Below are positions 24,767 through 34,752 of a stretch of 42,110 nt of DNA, piece after piece (position 1 is the first letter of the stretch; each line of letters begins with the position of its first letter). The notes beneath the pieces are model-generated. The model saw only the letters and a program-made list of their open reading frames with translations. It searched no databases and was not told the origin of the DNA. A program made the translations under genes and the position numbers. Source of the DNA: Hyphomicrobiales bacterium (lineage in GTDB: Bacteria; Pseudomonadota; Alphaproteobacteria; Rhizobiales; Xanthobacteraceae); NCBI GenBank assembly GCA_003135415.1, contig PLBP01000023.1:30136-72245 (forward strand), read 5' to 3'.

Positions 24767-26362
24767 TCAGGCGGCTTTCGCCCCGGCGCGGCGCGCAATC
24801 GCCCTCGCCTCGTCGAGGGTGAAATAGCTGCGGTGCGCTTGTTTTGGATCGGCCTCGGGAAAATCCGAGCGGTAATGCGCGCCGCGGCTTTCGGTGCGCG
24901 CGTAGGCCGCCGCCGCGATCATCAGCGATGCGATCGCCATGTCCTTCAGCGCCGCCGTCTTCGCCTTGTTCTCGATCGCCAAAATTTCCGCCAGCGCGCG
25001 TGCGAGCCCACCGCCGGAGCGGATGACGCCGACTTCCGCCGACATCAATCGCCGCAAGCGCATCTCCTCGCGCCCCATCGCTAGCTCTCCCGCGGCGCTC
25101 AGTGCCGGCGCCTGCCGCCAATCGAACGTCTGCGGCTCCGGCGTGAGGCCGGCGATATCCTCGGCGATGCGCGCGGCGAACACGACGGCTTCCAACAGCG
25201 AATTGGATGCAAGCCGATTTCCGCCATGCGCCCCGGTCGAGGCGGCTTCGCCCGCGGCCCACAACCCGTCGAGCGAGGAGCGGCCCTGCGCATCGGTAAG
25301 CACGCCGCCCATGTGATAGTGCGCGGCCGGTGCCACCGGGATCGCTTGCCGCGCCGGATCGATGCCCGCGCTCGCGCAGGCGGCATAGACGTTGGGAAAA
25401 CGCGTGGCGAAATTTTCAAGCTTGCGCGCGTCGAGGAAGGCGCCGCGGCCCGCCGCGATCTCGGCGAAGACGCCGCGGGCGACGATATCGCGGGGCGCAA
25501 GCTCGGCGGCGGGATGGATTGCCTGCATGAACCGCTCGCCCTTGGCGTTGACGAGGGTGGCACCCTCACCGCGGAGCGCCTCGGTGGCGAGCGGCGCGGG
25601 ATCGCGCCCGACATCGAGCGCGGTTGGATGAAACTGCACGAATTCGGCGTCGGCAATCACGGCGCCCGCGCGCGCGGCAACCGCGAGCCCGGCGCCGCGC
25701 GAGCTCAACGGATTGGTGGTGACGGCGTAAAGGCCGCCGGAGCCGCCAGAGGCCAGCACCACGAAGCGCGCCGGGATGACGATTGACGAGGACTTGCCCG
25801 CCGCGCGCACGCGAATACCGGTCACGTAGCGGCCTTCGCAGATGAGATCCTCAAGCAGGAGATTTTCCAGCACGCGGATCGTCGGCGTCGCGTGGACGGC
25901 AGCAACGAGCGCCGCCATGATCGCGGAGCCGGCGCCATCGCCCTTCACGCGCACGATGCGCCGCGCGGAATGGGCGGCTTCGCGGGAAAGCAGAAGCTTG
26001 CCCTCGAGATCGCGGTCGAACGGAACGCCGTAGCGGAGTAAATCCTCGATCCGCGCCGGGGCTTCCGCCGCCATCATCTCGGCGATGCGCCGGTCGACGA
26101 TGCCGGCCCCCGCCTTCAGCGTGTCCTCGACATGGGAGGCGGGCGAATCGCTCTCGTCCATGGCGGCGGCGATTCCGCCCTGCGCCCAGACGGAGGAGGC
26201 GCCCTCGCCGATCGGCGAGGCGGTCACCACTGTGACCGGACGGGGCGCGAGCTTGAGCGCGCAGAAAAGGCCCGCGAGCCCGCCGCCGACGATCACGACA
26301 TTGTCGGCGCCGCCCCATGATTGCGGCGGCAGTTCGTCGCGCTCGCGCGGTGCGTCGGACAT
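24767..26362 (-). CDS. nadB: L-aspartate oxidase
   Basis: NadB, a flavoprotein, oxidises aspartate to iminoaspartate, the first step of de novo NAD synthesis. The 531-residue protein has the FAD motif [17 protein letters not shown], the succinate-dehydrogenase-like [13 protein letters not shown], the substrate region [12 protein letters not shown] and [17 protein letters not shown], and a C-terminal helical domain. It follows nadA by 36 bp and is followed by nadC. NadQ is predicted to repress the operon from the site at 27540-27562. Confidence 0.97.
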   Translation of the reverse strand: MSDAPRERDELPPQSWGGADNVVIVGGGLAGLFCALKLAPRPVTVVTASPIGEGASSVWAQGGIAAAMDESDSPASHVEDTLKAGAGIVDRRIAEMMAAEAPARIEDLLRYGVPFDRDLEGKLLLSREAAHSARRIVRVKGDGAGSAIMAALVAAVHATPTIRVLENLLLEDLICEGRYVTGIRVRAAGKSSSIVIPARFVVLASGGSGGLYAVTTNPLSSRGAGLAVAARAGAVIADAEFVQFHPTALDVGRDPAPLATEALRGEGATLVNAKGERFMQAIHPAAELAPRDIVARGVFAEIAAGRGAFLDARKLENFATRFPNVYAACASAGIDPARQAIPVAPAAHYHMGGVLTDAQGRSSLDGLWAAGEAASTGAHGGNRLASNSLLEAVVFAARIAEDIAGLTPEPQTFDWRQAPALSAAGELAMGREEMRLRRLMSAEVGVIRSGGGLARALAEILAIENKAKTAALKDMAIASLMIAAAAYARTESRGAHYRSDFPEADPKQAHRSYFTLDEARAIARRAGAKAA

Positions 26363-26398
26363 GGCTCGCCTTCCTCTGTTCGAGAGGTTTGCGGTGCT

Positions 26399-27514
26399 TC
26401 AGCTCTTGAGGTGGATCATCCGCTCGACCGCGCGGCGGGCGCGCTCAGCGATAGCGGGATCGATCTCGACCTCCTCGCGGAGATACACGAGGCTATCGAG
26501 AATCTTCGGCAGCGTGATCCGCTTCATGTGCGGGCAGAGATTGCACGGCCGCACGAACTCGACACCCGGCGTCTCGACCTGCACGTTGTCGGCCATCGAG
26601 CACTCGGTGACCATCACGACCTTCTTCGGCCGCCTCTCCTTGACGAAGCGGATCATGGCCGAAGTGGAGCCGGTGAAGTCCGCCTCCGCGATCACGTCGG
26701 GCGGGCATTCGGGGTGGGCAAGGATCTGCACATTGGGATCGCTCTCGCGATATTTGCGCAGCTCCTCGGCGGTGAAGCGCTCGTGCACTTCGCAATGGCC
26801 CTTCCAGGCGATGATCTTTACGTTCGTCTGCGTCGCTACCCAGCGCGCGAGATACTCGTCCGGGAGGACGATCACCTTGTCGACGCCGAAGCTCTCCACT
26901 ACCTGCACCGCGTTCGACGAGGTGCAGCAAATATCGCTCTCGGCTTTCACGTCGGCGGAGGTGTTGACATAGGTCACGATCGGGACGCCCGGGAAGCGCT
27001 CGCGCAAAAGCCGCACGTCCTCGCCGGTGATCGAGGAGGCGAGCGAGCAGCCGGCACGCAGATCCGGGATCAGCACGACCTTGTCGGGGTTGAGCAACTT
27101 CGAGGTCTCGGCCATGAAGTGGACGCCGGCCTGCACGATGATGCCGGCCTTGGTCTTGGTCGCCTCGCGCGCAAGCTGGAGCGAGTCGCCGACAAAATCG
27201 GCGACGCAGTTATAAATCTCGGGGGTTTGATAGTTGTGCGCGAGGATGACGGCGTTCCGCGTCTTCTTCGCCTCATTAATCGCCTTGACGTAGGGCGCGA
27301 AGAACGGCCACTCGACCGGCGGCACCACCGCCTGCACGCGCTCGTAGAGATGCGCGGTCTCGCGCTCGACGTCCTTGTTCCACTCGAGCGGAGGCACCGG
27401 CAGCACGCCAAGACGCTTGGCGGCCGTGCCAGGACCCGGACGCGGCGGGGCCATGGGGCCGCGCGGCACCAGCGGTCCGAAGGTCTCGACTTCAGGCGTT
27501 CTGATCGTGGCCAT
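26399..27514 (-). CDS. nadA: Quinolinate synthase A
   Basis: NadA condenses iminoaspartate with dihydroxyacetone phosphate and holds a [4Fe-4S] cluster. The 371-residue protein has an N-terminal Pro-rich extension, HNYQTPEI, then Cys156 in AGCSLASSI, Cys196/197 in [17 protein letters not shown] and Cys324/327 in [10 protein letters not shown]. Three of these should ligate the cluster. ATG 27514 follows GGAGGGAGCC. An extended start at 27559 would include the NadQ operator, so the downstream ATG is preferred. Confidence 0.97.
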   Translation of the reverse strand: MATIRTPEVETFGPLVPRGPMAPPRPGPGTAAKRLGVLPVPPLEWNKDVERETAHLYERVQAVVPPVEWPFFAPYVKAINEAKKTRNAVILAHNYQTPEIYNCVADFVGDSLQLAREATKTKAGIIVQAGVHFMAETSKLLNPDKVVLIPDLRAGCSLASSITGEDVRLLRERFPGVPIVTYVNTSADVKAESDICCTSSNAVQVVESFGVDKVIVLPDEYLARWVATQTNVKIIAWKGHCEVHERFTAEELRKYRESDPNVQILAHPECPPDVIAEADFTGSTSAMIRFVKERRPKKVVMVTECSMADNVQVETPGVEFVRPCNLCPHMKRITLPKILDSLVYLREEVEIDPAIAERARRAVERMIHLKS

Positions 27515-27539
27515 GGCTCCCTCCAGAACATTTTCGTTA

Positions 27540-27562
27540 TATATGCTCATTTTGAGCATATA
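27540..27562 (-). promoter_or_regulatory. Probable NadQ operator upstream of nadA
   Basis: This is a perfect palindrome: TATATGCTCA, three bases (TTT), then TGAGCATATA. It lies 26-48 bases upstream of the nadA ATG, and an AT-rich -10-like element overlaps its inner arm. The position, symmetry and neighbouring nadQ gene make it a strong candidate for the NadQ binding site. I recall a similar TGAGCATA-type NadQ motif for rhizobia but could not check it. Confidence 0.8.
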
Positions 27563-27842
27563 CTGCCTACGGAAAAACCGGCTCGTGCCGGACTTGGCTT
27601 AAAACTTGGCTCGACTTATCCTCATTCCGAGCAAAACAGATATAGCGCAAAACTTCCGGCTTCGCCAGTCCCCCTCAGCCATGCGCTTCCCTGATGGCTG
27701 CTCTCACCAGGATTCGTTAGGGCAACGATGCGGTAGCCGATAAGTTGCGGCGCTTATTCGGGTGCGGAGCCGGGCCGTACCCGTTTTTCGAACAACAAGG
27801 CTCGGCGGCAACGCCTCAGGAAACCTCCCAAGGAAATCGCCT
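27563..27842. other. Intergenic region between nadA operator and MFS gene
   Basis: This stretch of about 280 bases separates divergent nadA and the MFS gene and should carry the promoter of the latter. A ribosome-binding site (AAGGA) lies 8 bases before ATG 27843. No other gene or palindrome is evident. Confidence 0.5.
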
Positions 27843-29078
27843 ATGCCCGCGAAGACGCTCACCCCTTTACGCACGACTTGGCGGACGCCGGCGGTTGTTC
27901 TCGTCTGCGGTTGCCTGATCGCCATGCTCACCTTCGGGCCGCGCTCGGCGTTCGGCTTTTTTCTGACGCCGATGTCGAGTTCGCATGGCTGGGGCCGCGA
28001 TGTATTCGCGCTCGCCTTCGCGATTCAGAATTTGCTGTGGGGCATCGGTCAGCCGTTCGCCGGCGCCGTCGCCGACAAGTTCGGCACCGTGCGCGTGCTC
28101 TGCACCGGCATCGTGCTCTATGCGGCAGGCCTCGCCCTAATGACCATGTCGACGACGCCCGTCACGCTCGATCTTACCGCCGGCGTCTTGATCGGCTTCG
28201 GGCTTTCCGGCTGCTCGTTCAACATCGTGCTCTCCGCTTTCGGAAAAATCATGAAGCCGGAATGGCGCGGTCTCGCGCTCGGCCTCGGCACGGCCGCGGG
28301 ATCGTTCGGCCAGTTTCTGTTCGCGCCGTTCGGCGTCGCCCTGATCGACAGCCAGGGCTGGCAGGCGGCACTCATCGTCTTCGCATGTCTCCTTCTCCTC
28401 GCCGTTCCGCTCGCGCTCGTGCTCACGACCCCGCCGGCATCGAGCAGTGCGGAGTCCGGAAAGCAGCAATCCATGAGCCACGCGCTGTGGGAAGCGTTCG
28501 GCCATCGCTCCTATGTGCTGTTGGTGCTCGGTTTCTTTACCTGCGGCTTTCAGCTCGCCTTCGTGACCGCGCATCTGCCGTCCTATCTCATCGACCGGGG
28601 GTTAGATGCGCATGTCGGCGGCTGGACGATCGCGATCATCGGCCTCTTCAACATCGTCGGCTCACTGACTTCTGGCTACCTCGGAAACTTCGTTCCCAAG
28701 CGCTATATTCTCTCGACAATTTATTTCGTGCGCGCTTTGTCGATCGTGATCTTCATCTCGCTGCCCGCAAGCATTCCGACGACGCTGGCCTTCGGCGTCG
28801 TCACCGGCCTCACGTGGCTTTCGACCGTGCCGCCGACTTCCGGCCTCGTCGCCGTGATGTTCGGCACGCGCTGGCTCGCGATGCTCTACGGCTTCGCCTT
28901 CTTCAGCCATCAGGTCGGCGGATTCCTCGGCGTATTGCTCGGCGGCCTCGTGTTCGAAGCCACCGGTTCCTACAATCCGGTGTGGTGGCTGTCGGTATTT
29001 TTCGGCGTTGCATCGGCCCTCATTAACTTGCCGATCGTCGAGAAGCCGGTCGGCCGATTCGCCGCGGCGCCCGCTTGA
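27843..29078 (+). CDS. MFS transporter
   Basis: The 411-residue product has 12 predicted membrane segments. Typical MFS features are the loop VADKFGTVRVL between TM2 and TM3 and a Ser/Glu-rich central loop (residues near 205). The sequence resembles NarK/OFA-type monocarboxylate or related anion porters, but the substrate is not predictable. ATG 27843 has AAGGA 8 bases upstream. It is followed 18 bp later by the AcuI/YhdH-like gene on the same strand. Confidence 0.9.
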   Translation: MPAKTLTPLRTTWRTPAVVLVCGCLIAMLTFGPRSAFGFFLTPMSSSHGWGRDVFALAFAIQNLLWGIGQPFAGAVADKFGTVRVLCTGIVLYAAGLALMTMSTTPVTLDLTAGVLIGFGLSGCSFNIVLSAFGKIMKPEWRGLALGLGTAAGSFGQFLFAPFGVALIDSQGWQAALIVFACLLLLAVPLALVLTTPPASSSAESGKQQSMSHALWEAFGHRSYVLLVLGFFTCGFQLAFVTAHLPSYLIDRGLDAHVGGWTIAIIGLFNIVGSLTSGYLGNFVPKRYILSTIYFVRALSIVIFISLPASIPTTLAFGVVTGLTWLSTVPPTSGLVAVMFGTRWLAMLYGFAFFSHQVGGFLGVLLGGLVFEATGSYNPVWWLSVFFGVASALINLPIVEKPVGRFAAAPA

Positions 29079-29096
29079 TGTGCTAAAAGCGCCGTC

Positions 29097-30086
29097 ATGG
29101 CGACGTTCAAGGCAATCCTGATCGAGAAGGCGGATGCAGGCCAAAAGGTCGGGCTCGTCGATTTCGACGAGACCCAGCTGATGGAAGGCGACGTCACCGT
29201 CCGCGTCGAGTGGTCGACCGTCAATTACAAGGACGGGCTGGCGCTGACCGGCAAGGCGCCGGTAGTGCGGCGCTGGCCGATGATTCCGGGGATCGATTTC
29301 GCCGGCACCGTCGAAAATTCAAGCCATAAGGAATTCAAGCCGGGCGACGCGGTCGTGCTGAACGGCTTTGGCGTGGGCGAAACGCATCTTGGCGGTTACG
29401 CGGAAGTCGCGCGCGTGAAGGGCGAGTGGCTGGTGCCCTTGCCCAAGGGCATCAGCGCGAAGGAAGCGATGGAAATCGGCACCGCCGGATATACCGCGAT
29501 GCTCGCGGTGATGGCGCTCGAGCGGCACGGGATTACGCCCGATCGCGGGCCCGTCGTCGTGACGGGAGCCGCGGGCGGCGTCGGTTCGGTCGCCATTGCC
29601 CTCCTCGCCAAGCAGGGCTTTCACGTCATCGCCGCGACCGGCCGCGCTCAGGAATCCGACTATCTGAAATCGCTGGGTGCGGCCGAGATCATCGATCGCG
29701 CCGAGCTCTCGGGCCCCGCGAAGCCGCTCGGCAAGGAGCGCTGGGTCGCGGGCGTCGATTCGGCCGGCTCCCACACGCTCGCGAATCTTTTGTCGATGAC
29801 GAAATATGGCGGCGCGGTCGCCGCCTGTGGTCTCGCGCAGGGTTTGGATTTACCCGGATCGGTCGCCCCATTCATCCTGCGCGGCGTTTCGCTCCTCGGG
29901 ATCGACTCGGTGTATTGCCCGCAGGCGCTCCGCCGCGAGGCTTGGAAGCGGCTCGCCAGCGACCTCGACCGCAACAAGCTCTCGGAGATCGCCACCGAAA
30001 TGCCACTCGCAAAGGTTACCGAGGCCGGCCCCGAGATCCTGGCGGGCAAGGTGCGCGGCCGAATCCTGGTGCGGGTCGGCGGTTGA
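29097..30086 (+). CDS. Acrylyl-CoA reductase/quinone oxidoreductase (AcuI/YhdH family)
   Basis: The 329-residue MDR protein begins [17 protein letters not shown] and contains [37 protein letters not shown] and the NADPH motif [13 protein letters not shown]. These match the AcuI/YhdH group, in which NADPH-dependent acrylyl-CoA reduction is known. It is likely cytoplasmic. The MFS gene 18 bp upstream may be co-transcribed. Real substrate is uncertain. Confidence 0.9.
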   Translation: MATFKAILIEKADAGQKVGLVDFDETQLMEGDVTVRVEWSTVNYKDGLALTGKAPVVRRWPMIPGIDFAGTVENSSHKEFKPGDAVVLNGFGVGETHLGGYAEVARVKGEWLVPLPKGISAKEAMEIGTAGYTAMLAVMALERHGITPDRGPVVVTGAAGGVGSVAIALLAKQGFHVIAATGRAQESDYLKSLGAAEIIDRAELSGPAKPLGKERWVAGVDSAGSHTLANLLSMTKYGGAVAACGLAQGLDLPGSVAPFILRGVSLLGIDSVYCPQALRREAWKRLASDLDRNKLSEIATEMPLAKVTEAGPEILAGKVRGRILVRVGG

Positions 30087-30159
30087 TGAAGATTGCCGCT
30101 TGACAAAACTGCGCTTTTTCGGCGCAAGTTGCCCCGGGGCCGACAAAATTCACGGAACG

Positions 30160-30642
30160 ATGCTGGCAAAACGACCGATACTCGCCGCCATATTTCTGCT
30201 CGCAGCCGCGGGCGCGCAAGCGCAGACCATGACGGCTGAGCAGGCGAAGGAATTCGTCTCCGGCGGTCTCTTCTCTTACCGCTGCTTCGACGGCACCAAT
30301 GGCGCGGGGCGGATTTTCACCGACGGCTCCGCGCTCGGAAGCCTCCGCGCCACGGGGCGCGGCCAAACCCGCTACATGCAATTGCCGCCCAACACGCTCT
30401 ATGTCTCAGGCTCGCAAGTCTGCGCGCACCTAAAGGGATTGCCGTTCGAGCCTTGCTTCAATCTTGTGAAGACGGGGGCCAACAGCTTCCGCGGCTCGCT
30501 TAGCCACATGAGCTTCATGTATTGCGACTTCAACAAGGGCGGCTCGGTGATGCAGCTCGCACGCCGCCGGGGCGCCAGCGAAAAAACGGAGCCCAAGCCC
30601 GCCGAAGCAAGTTCTGTCGGCGATATGCAGTTGCGCCGCTAA
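30160..30642 (+). CDS. Secreted Cys-rich protein of unknown function
   Basis: The 160-residue protein has a signal peptide (LAAIFLLAAAGAQA, cleavage before QTMTAE). Its mature part has YRCFDGTNGAGRIFTDGSAL, SQVCAHLKGLPFEPCFNLVK, MSFMYCDFNKGG, giving four cysteines that may pair. It resembles a hypothetical secreted family I associate with Bradyrhizobium-type genomes. ATG 30160 gives a normal signal. A basic, low-complexity tail follows residue 130. It lies just before the palindrome at 30661. Confidence 0.7.
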   Translation: MLAKRPILAAIFLLAAAGAQAQTMTAEQAKEFVSGGLFSYRCFDGTNGAGRIFTDGSALGSLRATGRGQTRYMQLPPNTLYVSGSQVCAHLKGLPFEPCFNLVKTGANSFRGSLSHMSFMYCDFNKGGSVMQLARRRGASEKTEPKPAEASSVGDMQLRR

Positions 30643-30660
30643 GCGGAAGTCTTTTTACTG

Positions 30661-30708
30661 GAGCATGATCTTTCCGAAAACCGGTTCCCACTTTTCGGGA
30701 TCATGCTC
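30661..30708. repeat. Short palindromic repeat of the GAGCATGATC type
   Basis: GAGCATGATC (30661-30670) pairs with GATCATGCTC (30699-30708), and an inner TTTCCGAAAA / CTTTTCGGGA also pairs. The sequence matches a short repeat found in many copies in Bradyrhizobium, Rhodopseudomonas and relatives. It lies between convergent genes, and its last base is the first base of the TPR gene's stop codon. It may act as a terminator. Confidence 0.85.
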
Positions 30709-32546
30709 TATCCGCCGTTTTTAACCGGGTCGGCGACCGCGCCCGCCTTGGAGGGTGCGCTATCCTCCGCTTTCAGGCCGGACTTCAGCTTCTCTTCAAT
30801 CTTGGTGAGATCCTCAGGCTCGGGCTTGTTGTCGCGCGCATGCGTCCATTGAAAGCGCGCCTCAAGCTCGCGGCCGACCTTCCAGTAGGAATCGCCGAGA
30901 TGATCGTTGATGACCGGGTCCTCGGGCTTCAACTCGATCGCGCGCTCCAGCTCCGAGGTCGATTCGTCGTAGCGGCCGAGGCGGAAATAGGCCCAGCCCA
31001 GGCTGTCGACGATATAGCCGTCGTTCGGACGGAGTTCCACCGCGCGGCGGATCATCTTCAGCGCCTTGTCGAGATTCAATCCCTGATCGACCCAGGAATA
31101 GCCGAGATAATTCAGCACCTGCGGCTGTTCGGGAAAAAGCTCGAGCGCCTTCTCAAGATCCTTTTCGGCGCGCGGCCAATCCTTGGTGCGCTCGAGGCAA
31201 ATTCCGCGGAAATAGAACAGCGTCCAGTGCTGGCGGGCGGCCTCGGGGATGCGGTCGATCGCCTTGGAATAAACGTCTGCCGCTTCTTTCCATTGCTTGC
31301 GCGAGCGCAGCACGTTGCCGAGTGCCACGATCGCTTCGAGATCGTCCGGGTGCTGCTCGACGAGCCGGTCGAGCTGCTTCTTCGCCTCTTCCGTCCGCTC
31401 CAGCGACTCGAGGTTAAGGCCCATCTGAATGTCGGCGTTGCGCTTCAGCGGCGAGTTCACCGGAATGTGCGAATAAGCTTCGATCGCAAGCTCGGGCTGC
31501 TTCAAATTTTCATAGAGGTCGGCCAGCGACAGCAGCGCGAGCGGATGCTCGGGGTCGAGATAGATCGCAAGCTGCAGGTAGATCTGGCCGATATCCTCGC
31601 CGCCCTGGCGGCCGAGGGCGGCACCGAGGCCAAACAAAACTTCGGCGGCGCCGGCGGCGGTGGAACGAATCATGGGGTTCAACTGCTTGCCGGCCTTGAG
31701 TTCGGCGACGGCGGCGTCGACCAGCGGATGGTTCGGCAGCACCTGCGAGAAAGCGTCGTAAACCTTCTGCGCCGTTTCGCGATCGCCGTTACGCGAGGCC
31801 CAACGCGCATAGGCGTCGACGGCGCGGATCGCATTGGAATCCAGCCGATAGGCGCGCTCCAGCCGCTTGCCGGCCTCCTTGCGCTGCCCGGCAAGATCGA
31901 GGATGAGGCCGGCGTGCAAATCCTTGAAGACGACGTACCAATCGGGGCCCTGCAGACGGTCGATGCTGTCGATCGCGCCCTTGACGTCTCCGGCGCCGGC
32001 AGTAGCCCAGGCGGAAAGGAGCGTTGCGGTGAGATCGGCGATCGGCCCCCGCATCGATTGCGCGAGCTGGCTGCGCGCTTGCGCGTTTTGTCCGCGCTTC
32101 AACGCCCGCACGGCGAGCGCGAGGCGGGCGACGCGCTGGTTGCGATCGACAGTGGAAAGCCGCTCGGCGAGCGGCATTGCTTCGTCGACCGCGCCATTCG
32201 CGAGCACCACGAGAAAGGTGCGCTCGATCAGGTCTTCGTTGCGGGGATCGGCGCGGAGCGCCGCACGGTAATAAGCGGCGGCAGCGGCCATGTCGCGGGA
32301 GGAGCCGGCGAAGCGGGCGGCGAGATAATTTCCCGCCGGCGAAGTGCGCGCGATCACCGCTTGCGGGGGAACGTCGGCCTTCGTCGAATAAGAAAGAAGA
32401 AGCGTGCTCGCCGCGGCGAGCCCGGCGATCAGGGAATGAAGAGGCCTCAAGCGATGTCTCCGATATTTTCGGTTCAATTCGATCCGCGGCGCGAGAATGC
32501 TAAAGCGCGAGGGACCGATTTCGCGAGCAGAATGCTCCCGATTCAT
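30708..32546 (-). CDS. Large TPR-repeat protein, probably exported
   Basis: The 612-residue product (ATG 32546) has a hydrophobic signal segment (LHSLIAGLAAASTLLLSYST) after a basic N-terminus. Many TPR-like units follow, including YYRAALRADPRNEDLIERTF, YLQLAIYLDPEHPLALLSLA and GYSWVDQGLNLDKALKMIRR. A longer start at ATG 32597 is possible. Such proteins are conserved beside ispE in Hyphomicrobiales; function is unknown. It is divergent from ispE and shares its promoter region. Confidence 0.88.
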   Translation of the reverse strand: MNREHSAREIGPSRFSILAPRIELNRKYRRHRLRPLHSLIAGLAAASTLLLSYSTKADVPPQAVIARTSPAGNYLAARFAGSSRDMAAAAAYYRAALRADPRNEDLIERTFLVVLANGAVDEAMPLAERLSTVDRNQRVARLALAVRALKRGQNAQARSQLAQSMRGPIADLTATLLSAWATAGAGDVKGAIDSIDRLQGPDWYVVFKDLHAGLILDLAGQRKEAGKRLERAYRLDSNAIRAVDAYARWASRNGDRETAQKVYDAFSQVLPNHPLVDAAVAELKAGKQLNPMIRSTAAGAAEVLFGLGAALGRQGGEDIGQIYLQLAIYLDPEHPLALLSLADLYENLKQPELAIEAYSHIPVNSPLKRNADIQMGLNLESLERTEEAKKQLDRLVEQHPDDLEAIVALGNVLRSRKQWKEAADVYSKAIDRIPEAARQHWTLFYFRGICLERTKDWPRAEKDLEKALELFPEQPQVLNYLGYSWVDQGLNLDKALKMIRRAVELRPNDGYIVDSLGWAYFRLGRYDESTSELERAIELKPEDPVINDHLGDSYWKVGRELEARFQWTHARDNKPEPEDLTKIEEKLKSGLKAEDSAPSKAGAVADPVKNGG

Positions 32547-32626
32547 GGCATCCGCAAGGACGGCGGAAAAAAGATCGCGGCCTTGCCTGTCGTCCATTAC
32601 GCCGCCATTCTCCGGCCCTACTCATC

Positions 32627-33508
32627 ATGAACCGCCTCAGTAGCCGCGCGTCCGCCAAGGTGAACTTGACGCTCAGAGTCCTGGGGAAGCGGGCGGGCGG
32701 CTATCACGATCTCGTTAGCCTCGTCGCCTTCGCTGATGTCGGCGACGAAGTGGCCTTCATCCCCGGTGGCAGGCTCGATCTCGATCTGATGGGACCGAAT
32801 GCCGCGGCGGCGGGCGCCAAGTCCGCCAATCTCGTATTGATCGCCGCCCGTGCGCTCGCCGAACGCGTGAACGGACTAAAGCTCGGACGATTCGAGCTGA
32901 CCAAGCACTTGCCCGTGGGCGCCGGGCTCGGCGGCGGTTCTTCCGATGCGGCGGCGGCGCTCCGCTTGCTGGCGACGGCCAATGATTTGAAAATTGAAGA
33001 CCCGCGCATTCTGGCCGCGGCCGGCGAGACCGGTGCGGATGTGACGGTCTGTCTGCAACAAAAGGCCCGATTGGTCAGTGGCGTCGGCGAGCGGCTTTTG
33101 CCGCCGCTTCGATTGCCGCCGCTTCCCGCGGTCATCGTATTCCCCGGCGTGCAGTTGGCGACGAAAGAGGTATTCGAAACCCATGACGAATCCGGCCTCG
33201 AGTCGTTGAGCGGAAGTTTCGCCGATCATCCCGAGAGCGGGGCGATCCCGCTCGAGCGCGGCAAACTGATCGCCTTTCTCAATACGCAGACCAACGATCT
33301 TACGCGGTCGGCGCATCAACTGACGCCGGCGATTACCACCGTGGACGAGCGCCTGTACCGGACAGCGGGCGTGCGGCTGGTGCGAATGTCGGGCTCGGGA
33401 TCGAGCGTGTTCGCGCTCTATGACGATATGGCGCTCGCGGAAAAGGCCGCGACAGAAATTCGCGCCGAGCATTCGGACTGGTGGGTCAGCGCGACGACGT
33501 TGCGTTAG
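32627..33508 (+). CDS. ispE: 4-diphosphocytidyl-2-C-methyl-D-erythritol kinase
   Basis: IspE phosphorylates CDP-ME in the MEP isoprenoid pathway. The 293-residue GHMP kinase has the N-terminal AKVNLTLRVLGKRAGGYHDL, the ATP-binding loop PVGAGLGGGSSDAAA, and MSGSGSSVFALY at the C-terminus. Length is normal. With dxs at 1444 and the polyprenyl synthase at 33617, it is part of an isoprenoid-rich region. Confidence 0.96.
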   Translation: MNRLSSRASAKVNLTLRVLGKRAGGYHDLVSLVAFADVGDEVAFIPGGRLDLDLMGPNAAAAGAKSANLVLIAARALAERVNGLKLGRFELTKHLPVGAGLGGGSSDAAAALRLLATANDLKIEDPRILAAAGETGADVTVCLQQKARLVSGVGERLLPPLRLPPLPAVIVFPGVQLATKEVFETHDESGLESLSGSFADHPESGAIPLERGKLIAFLNTQTNDLTRSAHQLTPAITTVDERLYRTAGVRLVRMSGSGSSVFALYDDMALAEKAATEIRAEHSDWWVSATTLR

Positions 33509-33542
33509 CTTTATCGAAGCATGGCCCGCCACAAGCTACTCG

Positions 33543-33603
33543 TCATGGCCGGGCAGGCAAGCTTGCGCAGCCTGCCTAAAGTTGGCTGCGAGCCCGGCCA
33601 TGA
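33543..33603. repeat. Inverted repeat between ispE and the polyprenyl synthase gene
   Basis: TCATGGCCGGGC (33543-33554) pairs exactly with GCCCGGCCATGA (33592-33603). An inner GCAGGC/GCCTGC stem is also visible. The same ends occur at 40927-41008. It lies between two convergent genes and may terminate both. Confidence 0.8.
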
Positions 33604-33616
33604 CAAATGAAAAGGT

Positions 33617-34624
33617 TTAGTGCGCGCGCGCCACGCAAAAATCGACGACATCGATCAAGGCGCCCTTGCTCTCGCCTTCGGGGAACAGCGCCAAGGCGTC
33701 CTTGGCGATAGCGCCATAGTGGCGGGCGCGCTCGACGGTGTCTTCCAGCGCGCGGTGCCGCGACAGAAGCGCGATCGCGCGCTCCAGATCCGCCTCGGCA
33801 CTTTCGCCGCCTTCGAGCGCGGCGCGCCAGAAACCGCGCTCCTCTTCGTTTCCACGACGGAAGGCGAGGATCACCGGTAGCGTGATCTTGCCCTCGCGGA
33901 AATCATCGCCGACATTCTTGCCGAGCCGCGCGCGACTGCCGCCATAGTCGAGGGCGTCGTCGACGAGCTGAAAGACGATGCCGAGATTCATCCCGAAAGA
34001 GCGGCAAGCCGCCTGCTCGGCTTTCGGCCGCCCGGCGAGCACGGGGCCGACTTCGCAAGCCGCCGCGAACAATTCCGCGGTCTTGCCGCGGATCACGCCG
34101 AGATAGGCGTCCTCGGTGGTGTCGAGATTTTTCGCCGCCGCAAGCTGCATCACTTCGCCCTCGGCGATGATCGCGGCGGCGGCCGAGAGAATGTCGAGCG
34201 CCCGCAGCGAGCCGACTTCGACCATCATCTTGAACGCCTGGCCGAGCAGGAAATCTCCGACCAAGACGCTCGCCTCGTTTCCCCACAGCATGCGCGCCGC
34301 GAGCTTGCCGCGGCGCATCTCGCTCGCGTCCACCACGTCGTCGTGCAACAGCGTCGCCGTGTGCATGAATTCGACCGAGGCCGCGAGCTTCACATGGCCG
34401 TCGCCGCGATAGCCGGTGAGCGCGGAGGTCGCGAGTGTCAGCATCGGCCGCAGGCGCTTGCCGCCGGAAGAAATCAGGTGGTTCGCCACCTCCGGGATCA
34501 TGGTGACCTCGGAGCCGGTGCGGCTGATGATCAGGCTGTTGACCCGTTCGAGATCGGCGCGCACGAGGGCGCTGAGCCGCTCGATCGAGGGCTCAACTTG
34601 CTCGAAAGGAAGAACGACGGCCAC
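33617..34624 (-). CDS. Long-chain polyprenyl diphosphate synthase (octaprenyl/decaprenyl type)
   Basis: This 335-residue trans-prenyltransferase makes the ubiquinone side chain. It has GGKRLRPML, the first Asp-rich motif DDVVDASEMRRGK (residues near 95) and the second DDALDYGG. Chain length cannot be read safely; alphaproteobacteria normally make decaprenyl. ATG 34624 is usual for the family. The gene is in convergent orientation with ispE and diverges from the glycosyltransferase at 34753. Confidence 0.95.
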   Translation of the reverse strand: MAVVLPFEQVEPSIERLSALVRADLERVNSLIISRTGSEVTMIPEVANHLISSGGKRLRPMLTLATSALTGYRGDGHVKLAASVEFMHTATLLHDDVVDASEMRRGKLAARMLWGNEASVLVGDFLLGQAFKMMVEVGSLRALDILSAAAAIIAEGEVMQLAAAKNLDTTEDAYLGVIRGKTAELFAAACEVGPVLAGRPKAEQAACRSFGMNLGIVFQLVDDALDYGGSRARLGKNVGDDFREGKITLPVILAFRRGNEEERGFWRAALEGGESAEADLERAIALLSRHRALEDTVERARHYGAIAKDALALFPEGESKGALIDVVDFCVARAH

Positions 34625-34752
34625 TTATGCTCTCCTGAACCCAGGTTATCATAGAGAAACGCTTCGCGCTGCGGCAAGGTTTCGTGCGAGGTCCATGGCT
34701 CTTCGCGCGCCGCCCGTTACGGCATAGATTGCGGGAATCGAGGTCAAGGCCG

